Shown here one piece after another: positions 38,867-48,498 of a stretch of DNA of 64,000 bases. The notes under the pieces were generated by a model. It saw only the letters and a program-made list of their open reading frames with translations, made no database searches and was not told the DNA's origin. Source of the DNA: Halopseudomonas salina (lineage in GTDB: Bacteria > Pseudomonadota > Gammaproteobacteria > Pseudomonadales > Pseudomonadaceae); NCBI RefSeq assembly GCF_008641105.1, contig NZ_VTTI01000007.1, positions 124,001-188,000 of the forward strand. Direction: 5' to 3'. A program made the translations under genes and the position numbers. Position 1 is the stretch's first letter; each line of letters begins with the position of its first letter.

Positions 38867-41800
38867 TCACTTGATGTCCTGTGGCAGGGCTTGTGGCAGG
38901 GCGTCCCCGCCAAGGCCACCCAGTTCGACGTCATCCAACCAGTCGACCTTGTCCATCTTGCGCACCACAACGAATTCATCGCGGTTGCAGCCGACGGTGC
39001 CGTAGTAATTGAAACCCCAGGATTGCTGGGCATAGCCGCCAATCATGTGGGTCGGTTTGAGTACCACGCGGGTGACCGAGTTATGGTGCCCGCCGCGGGT
39101 GCCGGTCATTTCACTACCGGGCATGTTCATGATGCGTTCCTGGGCGTGGTACATCATCACCATTCCTTCCATCACCCGTTGGCTGACCACTGCACGGGCG
39201 ACCAGGGCGCCGTTGGCGTTGAAGCATTCAACCCAGTCGTTGTCCTCGATCCCGGCCTTGACCGCATCGACCTCGGACAACCAGATGATCGGGCCACCAC
39301 GACTCAGGGTGAGCATGATCAGGTTGTCGGAATAGGTGCTGTGGATACCCCACTTCTGGTGCGGGGTGATCCAGTTCAGCACGATCTCGTTGTTGCCATT
39401 GGGCTTCTTGCCCAGCACATAGCCGGTGGTGCGGGTGTTGACCGGCGGACGGTAGCTCATCAGCTGTTCGCCGAAGGCCTGCATCCAGGGGTGATCCTGG
39501 AAGAACTGCTGGCGGCCGGTAATGGTGCGCCACGGAATCATCTCGTGGACGTTGGTGTAACCGGCGCTGTAGCTCACGTGATCGTCTTCCAGGCCTGACC
39601 AGGTCGGGCTGGAGATGATCTTGCGCGGTTGGGCCTGGATATCACGGAAGCGGATCGCCTCATGCTCCTTGCCCACCGCCAGGTGGCTGTGGTCGCGGCC
39701 AGTGAACTTCGACAGTGCAGCCCAGGCCTTGACCGCAACGTGGCCATTGGTTTCCGGAGCCAGCGAGAGGATCACCTCGCAGGCGTCGATCGCGGTATTG
39801 ATCTGTGGACGACCCTGGCTGATACCCTCATCCAGGACTTCGTGGTTCAGCTTGCCGAGGAACTCCACCTCGTCATCGGTATTCCAGCTGATCCCCTTGC
39901 CGCCATTGCCCAGCTTCTCGAGCAAAGGGCCCAGGGAACTGAACTTCTTGAAGGTGTTGGGGTAATCACGCTCCACTACCACCATGTTCGGGCAGTTCTT
40001 GCCGGGCACAGGTGCTTCACCGGCGGTTTTCCAGTCGGTACCGCCGAAGGGCTGGGCCAGTTCGCCGGGGCTGTCGTGCAGCATCGGGATGGTTACCAGG
40101 TCCTTTTCCACACCCAGCTCACCCTCGGAAATCTCCGAGAATTTCTTGGCGATTGCCTTGTAGATGTCCCAGTCGGAACGGGACTCCCAGGCTGGATCGA
40201 TGGCAGCGGAAAGGGGGTGAATGAACGGATGCATGTCCGAGGTATTCATGTCGTCCTTCTCGTACCAGGTTGCGGTCGGCAGGACGATATCGGAGTACAC
40301 GCAGGTCGAGGACATACGGAAATCCAGCGTGGTGACCAGGTCGATCTTGCCGATGGCACCCTCGTCTACCCAGTCGGCTTCAGTCGGCTTGACTCCGTCA
40401 CGCTTGCCCAGGTCCTCGTTCATCACGCCATGCCGGGGCGTACCCAGCAGGTACTTGAGCATGTACTCATGGCCCTTGCCCGAACTGCCCAGCAGGTTGG
40501 AGCGCCAGATGAACATGTTGCGCGGGAAGTTATCGCTGTTGTCCGGCTGCTCGCAGGCAAATCTCAGGCTGCCATCCTGCAGGCTCTGCAGTGCATAGTC
40601 CTTGGGATCCATGCCCTTGGCCGCAGCCTCACGGCAGATTGCCAGCGGGTTGCGGTTAAGCTGCGGCGCGCTCGGCAGCCAGCCGCCGCGCTCGGCGCGA
40701 ATGTTGTAATCGAGCATGTGCTCGGGGAACTGCGACTTGTCGGCCAGCGGCGAGAGGATTTCGTGCACGCTCATCTTCTCGTGGCGCCACTGGGAACTGT
40801 GGTTGTAGAAAAAGCTGGTGCCGTTCATCTGACGTGGTGGGCGGTCCCAGTCCAGACCGAAGGCCAGGGGCAGCCAGCCGGTTTGCGGACGCAGTTTTTC
40901 CTGGCCCACATAGTGTGCCCAGCCGCCACCGGTCTGACCCACGCAGCCACACATCAACAACATGTTGATCAGACCACGGTAGTTCATGTCCATGTGGTAC
41001 CAGTGGTTCATCGCCGCGCCGACGATGATCATCGAGCGGCCTTTGGTCTTGTCCGCGTTGTCGGCGAACTCGCGTGCCACCTGAATGACCTTTTCGCGGC
41101 TCACACCGGTGATTTGCTCCTGCCAAGCCGGGGTACCCGGTACGCTGGCATCGTCATAACTGCTGGCCACGTTGGCGCCGCCCAGGCCGCGGTCGATAGC
41201 CAGACCTGCAGCCTGAATATCGAATACGGTGGCCACGCGCAGCTGCTTGCCATCGGCCATGATCAGCAGACGGCTGGGCAGATGACGGTACTGTATCTCT
41301 TCGCCATCGGCCTGCTGGAAGTGATCGTGTAACTGGCCGCCAAAATACGGGAAGGCCACATTGACGACTTCGCCCTTCTCGATCTGACTGAGCTGCAGTG
41401 TGACCTCACGACCCTCGCCACCCTCACGGGCTTCAATGTTCCACTTGCCCGACTCGCCCCAGCGGTAGCCGATAGACCCGAGCGGCGATACCAATTGATC
41501 GGTGTTGCTGTCGATCGCGATGGTTTTCCACTCGGGGTTGTTGTCCTGGCCCAGCTGATCGTCGAGATCCGAAGCGCGCAGAAAGCGTGTTGGCTTGAAG
41601 CCATGCTCGGCCTCTTCCAGCAACACCAGCATCGGAAAATCGGTATAGCGGCGCACGTAATCAGTAAAGTACGCACTCGGATTCTCGAGGTGGAACTCCT
41701 TGAAGATGACGTGGTTGAACGCCTGCGCAAGGGCGGCATCGGTGCCCTGCTTGGGGTTCAGCCAGAGGTCGGTCAGTTTGGCAACTTCCGAATAATCCGG

Positions 41801-42643
41801 GGTAATGGACACGGTCTTGGTGCCCTTGTAGCGCACCTCGGTAAAGAAGTGCGCGTCCGGTGTACGGGTCTGCGGGACGTTGGAACCCCAGGCAATGATG
41901 TAGTTGGAGTTATACCAGTCGGCCGATTCCGGCACGTCGGTCTGCTCGCCCCAGACCATGGGTGAGGCTGGGGGCAAATCGCAGTACCAGTCATAGAAGC
42001 TCAGGCATACACCACCGATCAGCGACAGATAGCGGCTGCCCGCTGCGTAGCTGACCATGGACATGGCCGGGATCGGTGAAAATCCGACCACACGGTCCGG
42101 GCCATACTGTTTGACGGTATAGACGTTGGCCGCGGCGATGATCTCGGTGACTTCGTCCCAACTGGACCGGATGAAACCACCCAGGCCGCGTTCTGCCTTG
42201 TATGAGGTGGCCTTGGCCTGATCCTCGACAATACTGCGCCAGGCGTCCACCGGGGCCTTGGTTGTCCGCTCTTCGCGCCACAGCTTGAGCAGTGCCTTGC
42301 GCACCTTGGGGTACTTCAGGCGGTTGGCGCTGTAGATGTACCAGCTGTAGCTGGCCCCCCGCGGACAGCCGCGTGGCTCGTGGTTGGGCAGGTCCGGACG
42401 GGTGCGCGGGTAGTCTGTCTGCTGGGTTTCCCAGGTAATCAGACCGTTCTTGACGTAGATCTTCCAGGAACAGGATCCGGTGCAGTTCACACCATGGGTG
42501 GAGCGCACGATCTTGTCGTACTGCCAGCGGGCCCGGTAGACATTTTCCCAGTCGCGCGATTCGATGCGCGTTTCACCGTGTCCGTCAGCAAATTCATCCT
42601 GCTTGCGGTTGAAGAAGCGTAGCTGATCAAGCAAGTGGCTCAT
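38867..42643 (-). CDS. narG: Nitrate reductase alpha subunit NarG
   Basis: 1258 residues, close to E. coli NarG (1247). The FS0 cluster ligands are His50, Cys54 and Cys58 in HGVNCTGSC, and the molybdenum-bisMGD domain carries the conserved WGSNVPQTR region with the Asp ligand shortly before. It reduces nitrate on the cytoplasmic face. ATG 42643 has AGGAG 8 nt upstream. No twin-arginine signal with a cleavage site is seen, as expected for NarG. Confidence 0.98.
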   Translation of the reverse strand: MSHLLDQLRFFNRKQDEFADGHGETRIESRDWENVYRARWQYDKIVRSTHGVNCTGSCSWKIYVKNGLITWETQQTDYPRTRPDLPNHEPRGCPRGASYSWYIYSANRLKYPKVRKALLKLWREERTTKAPVDAWRSIVEDQAKATSYKAERGLGGFIRSSWDEVTEIIAAANVYTVKQYGPDRVVGFSPIPAMSMVSYAAGSRYLSLIGGVCLSFYDWYCDLPPASPMVWGEQTDVPESADWYNSNYIIAWGSNVPQTRTPDAHFFTEVRYKGTKTVSITPDYSEVAKLTDLWLNPKQGTDAALAQAFNHVIFKEFHLENPSAYFTDYVRRYTDFPMLVLLEEAEHGFKPTRFLRASDLDDQLGQDNNPEWKTIAIDSNTDQLVSPLGSIGYRWGESGKWNIEAREGGEGREVTLQLSQIEKGEVVNVAFPYFGGQLHDHFQQADGEEIQYRHLPSRLLIMADGKQLRVATVFDIQAAGLAIDRGLGGANVASSYDDASVPGTPAWQEQITGVSREKVIQVAREFADNADKTKGRSMIIVGAAMNHWYHMDMNYRGLINMLLMCGCVGQTGGGWAHYVGQEKLRPQTGWLPLAFGLDWDRPPRQMNGTSFFYNHSSQWRHEKMSVHEILSPLADKSQFPEHMLDYNIRAERGGWLPSAPQLNRNPLAICREAAAKGMDPKDYALQSLQDGSLRFACEQPDNSDNFPRNMFIWRSNLLGSSGKGHEYMLKYLLGTPRHGVMNEDLGKRDGVKPTEADWVDEGAIGKIDLVTTLDFRMSSTCVYSDIVLPTATWYEKDDMNTSDMHPFIHPLSAAIDPAWESRSDWDIYKAIAKKFSEISEGELGVEKDLVTIPMLHDSPGELAQPFGGTDWKTAGEAPVPGKNCPNMVVVERDYPNTFKKFSSLGPLLEKLGNGGKGISWNTDDEVEFLGKLNHEVLDEGISQGRPQINTAIDACEVILSLAPETNGHVAVKAWAALSKFTGRDHSHLAVGKEHEAIRFRDIQAQPRKIISSPTWSGLEDDHVSYSAGYTNVHEMIPWRTITGRQQFFQDHPWMQAFGEQLMSYRPPVNTRTTGYVLGKKPNGNNEIVLNWITPHQKWGIHSTYSDNLIMLTLSRGGPIIWLSEVDAVKAGIEDNDWVECFNANGALVARAVVSQRVMEGMVMMYHAQERIMNMPGSEMTGTRGGHHNSVTRVVLKPTHMIGGYAQQSWGFNYYGTVGCNRDEFVVVRKMDKVDWLDDVELGGLGGDALPQALPQDIK

Positions 42644-42745
42644 GGTATTTCTCCTCATTCGGTCTGGTCTTATAGCCGGACCGGCTATCACGTAATGTCA
42701 GGGCGCCGCGGTGCGGCGCACTCAGGTTCGTATTCAGATGGCTTT

Positions 42746-44224
42746 CTACGCGTTCCGTACCTCCAGTTCGCGGTCTACCGAAGACACGTAATATTCATCG
42801 GAGAATGCACCCTCCGGCTCTTTGAGCCAGAAGAAGCAGACCGCAAAGCTGACGAACGCGCCGGCAGCAATGATCATGAAAAACTGGGAAGGCGTTACAA
42901 AGGTGAAAAGGGTCAGATAGCAGACAGCGCCGACGTTGCCGTAGGCCCCGGCCATGCCGGAAATCTGGCCAGTGACCCGACGCTTGATGGAAGGAATGAT
43001 GCCGAATGTGGCGCCCTCTGCACCCTGAACAAAAACCGAGCAACAGACAGTGATGATCACGGCGACAAACAGCGGCCATTTCTCGTTCATCAGGCCCATG
43101 AACAGGAAGCCCACGCTGATCCCGAGCATATAAGCGAGCATCACGAAGCGGCGGTTACCCATACGGTCCGACACCAGCCCGCCCATCGGACGCGCCACCA
43201 GATTCACAAAGGCAAAGGATGCCGCGATAATGCCGGCCGTAGTCGGCGTCAGACCCCAGGTCATTTCGAAGAACATCGGCAGCATGGACACCACCGCCAG
43301 CTCGGCACCAAAGTTGGCAAAGTAGGTCGAGTTGAGTGCCGCGACGCTGTTGAAGGGGTATTTGTCGTCCTCGGGCACACCCTTTTTCAGAATCGGAATA
43401 TTCACCCTGAGAATCTGCACTACCTGATAGACCACTACCGCAGCAATGACCGCGTAGCAGATCCAGGCCCCAGTATCAGACAGGTAGCCCATACCCTCGA
43501 TACGCCACACCAGAATCGCCAGCACCCCGACCATGGGGATGGTCCAGGCAATCAGTTTGAGCATGTCCGCCCAGGTGCTGACCTCCAGCGCGGCGGTCTT
43601 GTGGGGTTTGCGATGGACTGTGCCGGCCGGGCCGTCGGTAATCGCGAACCAGTAAAACACGCCGTAAGCCGCCATGATGATTGCCGAAGCAGCCACCGCC
43701 CAGCGCCAGCCGTCCGGCCCGCCAAAGGCGTGAATGGCAATTGCCGGTAGCGTCATCGCCGCTGCGGCAGAGCCGAAGTTGCCCCAGCCGGCATAGAAGC
43801 CCTCGGCGAAGCCGATGTCCTTGGGCTTGAACCACATCGCAGTCATGTGAATACCCACGACGAAGCTGGCACCCACCGAACTCAGCACCAGTCGTGACAC
43901 CAGCAACTGGACCCGCGTGTCGCCAAAGGCGAAGAACAGCGCCGGTAGCGCCATGACCACCAGCAGAATCGAGAACACCCGGCGTGGGCCGAAACGGTCC
44001 AGTGCCATACCGACGATGATGCGCGCCGGTATGGTCAGCGCCACGTTGGCAATGGCAAACAGCTTTATGTCATCGGGGGTCAGCCAGCTCAGACTCTTGA
44101 GCATGCTCGACGCCAATGGCGCCATGCCAAACCAGACAAAGAAGCTGATATAGAAAGCCAGCCAGGTCAGGTGCAGGGCGCGGATTTCAGGGCGCTTCCA
44201 CTGGAAAACTTCAGACACTTTCAT
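42746..44224 (-). CDS. narK1: Nitrate/nitrite transporter, NarK1 (NasA/NrtP-like) type
   Basis: 492 residues, 12 membrane helices, major facilitator family. Nitrate signature motifs are present (GWGNFGSAAAAMTLPAI in helix 5; the later AGAYGNVGAVCYLTLF in helix 11). The N-terminus WKRPEIRALHLTWLAFYISF is of the NarK1/NasA group, usually nitrate-proton symporters. It lies immediately before narG (102 bp). AGGAG precedes ATG 44224. Confidence 0.93.
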   Translation of the reverse strand: MKVSEVFQWKRPEIRALHLTWLAFYISFFVWFGMAPLASSMLKSLSWLTPDDIKLFAIANVALTIPARIIVGMALDRFGPRRVFSILLVVMALPALFFAFGDTRVQLLVSRLVLSSVGASFVVGIHMTAMWFKPKDIGFAEGFYAGWGNFGSAAAAMTLPAIAIHAFGGPDGWRWAVAASAIIMAAYGVFYWFAITDGPAGTVHRKPHKTAALEVSTWADMLKLIAWTIPMVGVLAILVWRIEGMGYLSDTGAWICYAVIAAVVVYQVVQILRVNIPILKKGVPEDDKYPFNSVAALNSTYFANFGAELAVVSMLPMFFEMTWGLTPTTAGIIAASFAFVNLVARPMGGLVSDRMGNRRFVMLAYMLGISVGFLFMGLMNEKWPLFVAVIITVCCSVFVQGAEGATFGIIPSIKRRVTGQISGMAGAYGNVGAVCYLTLFTFVTPSQFFMIIAAGAFVSFAVCFFWLKEPEGAFSDEYYVSSVDRELEVRNA

Positions 44225-44243
44225 TTGGATTCTCCTGGTGTAA

Positions 44244-44702
44244 TCAAGGACATGCCTGAATCAGCACCGGACAGGGCGCGCGCCGGGCCAGAAAGGCGCT
44301 GACGCTGCCAAAGGTCATGTAATCGAGCTCATCGACCAGCAGGTTCAGCGACCGCGAGATAAATCCGCCGTCGGGCTCCTGACTGTGACGAGCAATCACC
44401 AGCAGGTCCGGTTTCTTGTGCTCGACTGCCTTGAGGATCATCTTGCGCACATCCCCTTCGGCAATAATCACCTCGGCATCCAGGCCCTGGCCTACAACCT
44501 TTTCAGCTGCAAGGCGCAGGTGACCCTCGAATTCAGCCCGCTGCTGTTCGTAGCTCTGGCTTGCAACGCTGCTGGTATCCAGACTCTCCTCCACCACACC
44601 GACCAGCATGATCAGCGGCTTGAGCGGCTTGAACATATCGATGGTGCTCTGCAATGCCGTGATGGCGTTGCGGGAATGGTCATAGGCAATCATGATTCGC
44701 AT
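44244..44702 (-). CDS. Universal stress protein (UspA family) in the nar operon
   Basis: 152 residues from ATG 44702 (GGAG 8 nt upstream). Single Usp domain starting MRIMIAYDHSRNA; the usual C-terminal G-2X-G-9X-G(S/T) ATP loop is not clear (MTFGSVSAFLARRAPCPVL is partly preserved), so ATP binding is doubtful. It lies between two nitrate transporter genes with gaps of 14 and 19 bp, and so is co-expressed during nitrate respiration. P. aeruginosa has no such gene here. Confidence 0.88.
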   Translation of the reverse strand: MRIMIAYDHSRNAITALQSTIDMFKPLKPLIMLVGVVEESLDTSSVASQSYEQQRAEFEGHLRLAAEKVVGQGLDAEVIIAEGDVRKMILKAVEHKKPDLLVIARHSQEPDGGFISRSLNLLVDELDYMTFGSVSAFLARRAPCPVLIQACP

Positions 44703-44716
44703 ATTGGTTGCTCCGC

Positions 44717-46318
44717 TCAGGGGTTCTTGACGTAGGCATTGGGGCGCAGGTAGAACCACCAGTTGAGTACCAGGCAGAGTGCGTAGAACACCGCGAACCC
44801 GTACATGGCCACCTCAGGAGTACCCGCCTTGACCTGCTCGCCGATCACGATAGGCGCGACAAAGGCGCCATAGGCAGCCACCGCCGAGGTCCAGCCCAGT
44901 ACCGGGCCGGCCTTCTCGCGGTCATAGATCACGCCGATGGTGCGGAAGGTCGAACCGTTGCCGATGCCCGATGCGGCAAACAACACCAGAAAAAGCACCA
45001 GAAAGAGGAAGAAATACTGCTCTGGATGCGTAGAGCTGTAAGCCAGCTGCATCACATAGCCGGCAGCAACGGACGCTATGACCATGACTACCGAGATCAC
45101 CTGGGTGACGATGGAGCCGCCAACCTTGTCGGAAATCCAGCCACCCAGAGGACGGATCAGAGCGCCAATAAAGGGTCCGATCCATGCATAGGTCAGCGCG
45201 CTTGGCGCGTTGGGATTCACTACCCGGGTGACCGTGCCATCGATGGCAACTTCATTCAGGTAACCGAAGATCACCGTGATCGAAAGGGGCAACGCCATGG
45301 AAAAGCCGATAAAGGAACCGAAAGTGAGGATGTAAAGCACGCTCATCGACCAGGTGTGCTTGTCGGAAAAAATCTGGAACTGGCGCTTGATGTTCGGCTT
45401 GATGCTGCCTGGCAGCATGCGCAGAATGAACAGGGTCAGCCCCATGATCAGGATCATGGTCACCCACATGTTCAGCACGCCCAACCCGGTTGGCGCCGGC
45501 AAGTAGAGGTAGAGGCCAAGTCCGGCGGTAGCAAAACCGACTACATACAGGCCCAGAATCTTGCCAAAGGCTGATAGGGCATTCCCTGGATTGGGCGTGA
45601 TAGTCAGCAGGTTGTTCATGCCGAACCAGCCGGCGAACCCCAACGGAATCAGGAACACCACCCATATCCAGCCGGCGTTCTGTATCCAGGTTTCGGTACC
45701 CGCCGCGATACGCCCGATCAGGGTTCCACTGTCGCTGAGCAGCGTCATGGAACCACCGGCAAAGGCGCCGAATACCCCTGCAGTCATCACCAGGGGAATG
45801 AGAATCTGCATGGTGGTGACGCCGAAGTTGCCCAGACCGGCATTCAGGCCCAGGGCCAGGCCCTGCTGTTTCTTCGGGAAAAATCCGCTGATATTGCTCA
45901 TCGAGCAGGCGAAGTTGCCTCCACCGATACCGGACAGAAAGGCCAGCAGCTGGAACACCCACAGCGGGGTATCCTGACTCTGCAGAGCCATGCCCGCGCC
46001 TGCAGCCGGGATCACCAACAACAGTGTGGTGAGGAAAATGGTATTGCGCCCCCCGGAGATCCGGATCATGAACGACGCCGGGATACGCAGGGTGGCACCG
46101 GTCAGACCGGCGATGGCGGTCAGGGTGAAGAGCTCAGCCGGAGCGAAGGGAAAGCCCAGGTTGATCATCTGGACCGTTACAATGCCCCACATCAACCAGA
46201 TGGCGAAGCCCATCAGTAGGCTGGGGATGGATATCCACAGATTACGATTGGCTATTTTCCTGCCGCGACTGTCCCAGAAGTCGGTATCTTCCGGGTTCCA
46301 TTTTTCGATATCGGTCAT
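44717..46318 (-). CDS. narK2: Nitrate/nitrite transporter, NarK2 (E. coli NarK/NarU) type
   Basis: 533 residues from ATG 46318. The start MTDIEKWNPEDTDFWDSRG followed by NRNLWISIPSLLMGFAIWLMW is the E. coli NarK/NarU signature. Nitrate signatures GLNAGLGNFGVTTMQ (helix 5) and the helix 11 region are present. This group usually exchanges nitrate for nitrite. It is first in the nar operon behind a perfect FNR box; GGAAGGGC lies upstream. It is about 65 residues longer than E. coli NarK owing to extra loop and helix sequence around 195-320. Confidence 0.93.
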   Translation of the reverse strand: MTDIEKWNPEDTDFWDSRGRKIANRNLWISIPSLLMGFAIWLMWGIVTVQMINLGFPFAPAELFTLTAIAGLTGATLRIPASFMIRISGGRNTIFLTTLLLVIPAAGAGMALQSQDTPLWVFQLLAFLSGIGGGNFACSMSNISGFFPKKQQGLALGLNAGLGNFGVTTMQILIPLVMTAGVFGAFAGGSMTLLSDSGTLIGRIAAGTETWIQNAGWIWVVFLIPLGFAGWFGMNNLLTITPNPGNALSAFGKILGLYVVGFATAGLGLYLYLPAPTGLGVLNMWVTMILIMGLTLFILRMLPGSIKPNIKRQFQIFSDKHTWSMSVLYILTFGSFIGFSMALPLSITVIFGYLNEVAIDGTVTRVVNPNAPSALTYAWIGPFIGALIRPLGGWISDKVGGSIVTQVISVVMVIASVAAGYVMQLAYSSTHPEQYFFLFLVLFLVLFAASGIGNGSTFRTIGVIYDREKAGPVLGWTSAVAAYGAFVAPIVIGEQVKAGTPEVAMYGFAVFYALCLVLNWWFYLRPNAYVKNP

Positions 46319-46412
46319 AATGCGCCCTTCCATCTTGCCTGCTGTGCCATCGTCCGGAGGCCCGGAGCGTTGGGGATGCCTGGCAACGTATAAGAGGGAC
46401 GCCCCTGTTAAG

Positions 46413-46426
46413 TTGATCCACATCAA
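46413..46426 (-). promoter_or_regulatory. Perfect FNR/ANR box of the narK2 promoter
   Basis: TTGATCCACATCAA matches TTGAT-N4-ATCAA fully. A -41.5 position predicts transcription of narK2 from about 46378, and a TATACG-like -10 (minus strand) lies at 46387-46392. It gives anaerobic ANR/DNR control of the whole nar operon. Confidence 0.92.
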
Positions 46427-46463
46427 TATTTTCAGGGGGGTGAAACTGGCAGACTGGAGGGTG

Positions 46464-46484
46464 TACCTCCTTTGGGTTACTCCC
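46464..46484. promoter_or_regulatory. Proximal NarL heptamer pair
   Basis: TACCTCC (46464-46470) and TACTCCC (46478-46484) each match the NarL heptamer TACYYMT at 6 of 7 positions. They lie about -89 and -103 relative to the predicted narK2 start, comparable to the proximal NarL cluster at E. coli narG. Confidence 0.5.
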
Positions 46485-46507
46485 TAAAATCACATAAAAA
46501 TGCTAAA

Positions 46508-46520
46508 AATCAGCAACTTG
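46508..46520 (+). promoter_or_regulatory. IHF site in the narK2/narX intergenic region
   Basis: AATCAGCAACTTG is a full match to the IHF consensus WATCAR-N4-TTR, next to an A-rich stretch (46493-46510). It is centred near -136 of narK2; E. coli narG has IHF near -125 to loop distal NarL to the promoter. Confidence 0.65.
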
Positions 46521-46570
46521 TAACACCAGCACACAAGCGATCAGTTCATTGCGCGCTACGTCGAGGCTTA

Positions 46571-46577
46571 AGGGGTA
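46571..46577 (-). promoter_or_regulatory. Distal perfect NarL heptamer
   Basis: On the minus strand TACCCCT, a full match to TACYYMT, about -196 from the predicted narK2 start (E. coli narG has its key distal site at -195). It is inside the palindrome GGGTATACCC (46573-46582), 44 bp before the narX ATG, so it could also govern narXL. Confidence 0.6.
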
Positions 46578-46620
46578 TACCCGCCAGCAACGTAGGGCCT
46601 TCCCACGGAACCATCTCGAA

Positions 46621-48498
46621 ATGCACTCACTCAGCACAGACGACGAAATCGCGGCAGGCGACGCTGACCTTCCAGCACCACGCCATTCGATCGTGTTCAG
46701 TACGCTGGTGGCGTTTGTCATCATCATCGGAGTCACCCTGGTCAGCATGCTTGGGGGGCTGTATATGGCGGATTCGCTGGAGGGGGATGCAGGCGCCATA
46801 AACCAGGCTGGGAGCTTGCGAATGCAGGCTTATCGCCTGGCGCTGATCGCCGATCAGGACCCGGCCAACCTGAATCGGCAGGTACAGATAATGGACGCCA
46901 CTCTGGGCGCGGCCGCCATTGAATCGGCGCTGATGAGACACAGCGGCAGTGGCCTTAGTGAATTGCACGCCCGAACCCTGGAGCAATGGCAGCAGACCAT
47001 GCGGCCGCTGCTGGAATTACCCACCAACGCAACAGCGTTCCGCGCCGAGGTGCCCCAGTTTGTTGCCCAGATCGATGATTTTGTGGGAACCCTGCAGAAA
47101 TCATCGGAAAAGAACCTGGAAATCATCCGAGGCCTTCAGGTTGGTACGTTGTTTGTGATTGTACTGATTGCATTCCTGCTCATCTTTGCGCTCAACAACA
47201 AGCTGGTAACCCCGTTGCGTCAATTGACCGCCATGGCAAGGCAGATCAGCCGCGGCAATTTCACCGGCCAGGTTACTGTGGCAGGTGAAACCGAATTGAG
47301 CATGCTCTCGCGCACGCTGAACCAGATGAATCAGGAGCTGGGCAGCCTCTACGCCAATATGGAAAGCAAGGTTGATGAGAAAACCGCCGCACTGACGCGC
47401 AGCAACGCCACGCTGCAGCTGCTGTTCGACAGCGCGCGATTGCTTTACAGCCAACCCGACGAGCCGGTAGTGGTGATGGGCCGCCAATTGTCAAAAGTAC
47501 GCACCATTCTCGGTTGCGGTCCGGTCTCGCTATGCCTGAACCGGGTAGCCGAGACCGACAGCCATACAGCGATGACCTCAGCCAGCCTGCTGCCGCCAGC
47601 CTATTGCAAGCTGCCCGACTGCCAGGCGTGCCCGGTCAACCAGGACGGCGCCCATTTGCCGTCCGGCAACCATCTGATCAGTTTCGAATTGCGTTCAGGG
47701 CAGACCGATCTGGGCTCTCTGCGCGTCGAACAGCCGGCAGGCGAGCAGCTCGAGCCCTGGCAATCACGATTGATGATCACCCTCGCCGATCTGTATGCGG
47801 CCTCTCTCAGCCTGGCCAATCAAGGTCAGCAGCACGCCAGGATGGCGTTAATGGAAGAACGCGCGGTGATCGCCCGCGAACTCCACGACTCCCTTGCCCA
47901 ATCCCTGTCCGCACAGAAATTGCAGTTGGCCAGGCTCAAGCGTCAGACGGCAAAGGGATGCGCGCCGGAAGAGTTGGCCGACACCATGGAGGAGATCGAG
48001 CGAGGCCTCAACTCCGCCTATCGTCAGCTACGCGAGCTGCTTACGACCTTTCGCATCAAGGTCAACGAGCCGGGCCTGAAACCGGCACTGCAGGCAACCG
48101 TGAAGGAGTTCGGGGCCAACTCGGGAGTAGACATCCAGATGGACTACCAGCTCGACCATTGCCCGTTGACGCCCAACGAGGAAATCCATTGTCTGCAGAT
48201 TGTCCGTGAGGCACTGAGCAACGTCGTCAAACATGCCAGGGCAAAGAGCTGCGCCCTGCGGTTGACTCAGGACAGGCAAGGCACCATACATGTCACCGTC
48301 GATGATGACGGCATCGGGATCACCGATAGCATTTCTCCGGCGGGACATTACGGTATTACTATTCTGGTCGAGCGCGCCAACAGCCTCAATGGTACCTTGA
48401 CTGTTACACCGAGGGACGCAGGCGGCACACGGGTATATCTGCGCTTCCCACCGGACTATCGCCTACTCGATCTCAAACAGGAGCGGAGCGGATCATGA
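46621..48498 (+). CDS. narX: Nitrate/nitrite sensor histidine kinase NarX
   Basis: 625 residues from ATG 46621. Membrane segment 23-48, the nitrate-binding P-box INQAGSLRMQAYRLA (60-74), second membrane segment (about 171-190), HAMP, a Cys-rich central linker (Cys329, Cys334, Cys337 in CKLPDCQAC) typical of NarX, the H-box with His422 (RELHDSLAQS) and an ATPase domain. The ribosome site is weak; an upstream TTG (46549) lies before the distal NarL site and is rejected. The stop overlaps narL. Confidence 0.96.
   Translation: MHSLSTDDEIAAGDADLPAPRHSIVFSTLVAFVIIIGVTLVSMLGGLYMADSLEGDAGAINQAGSLRMQAYRLALIADQDPANLNRQVQIMDATLGAAAIESALMRHSGSGLSELHARTLEQWQQTMRPLLELPTNATAFRAEVPQFVAQIDDFVGTLQKSSEKNLEIIRGLQVGTLFVIVLIAFLLIFALNNKLVTPLRQLTAMARQISRGNFTGQVTVAGETELSMLSRTLNQMNQELGSLYANMESKVDEKTAALTRSNATLQLLFDSARLLYSQPDEPVVVMGRQLSKVRTILGCGPVSLCLNRVAETDSHTAMTSASLLPPAYCKLPDCQACPVNQDGAHLPSGNHLISFELRSGQTDLGSLRVEQPAGEQLEPWQSRLMITLADLYAASLSLANQGQQHARMALMEERAVIARELHDSLAQSLSAQKLQLARLKRQTAKGCAPEELADTMEEIERGLNSAYRQLRELLTTFRIKVNEPGLKPALQATVKEFGANSGVDIQMDYQLDHCPLTPNEEIHCLQIVREALSNVVKHARAKSCALRLTQDRQGTIHVTVDDDGIGITDSISPAGHYGITILVERANSLNGTLTVTPRDAGGTRVYLRFPPDYRLLDLKQERSGS

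Noticed and set aside
39629..41332. Long open frame on the plus strand (567 codons) opposite narG
   Set aside because: It is entirely antisense to a well-supported narG, has no recognisable domains and reflects the high-GC third positions of narG codons.
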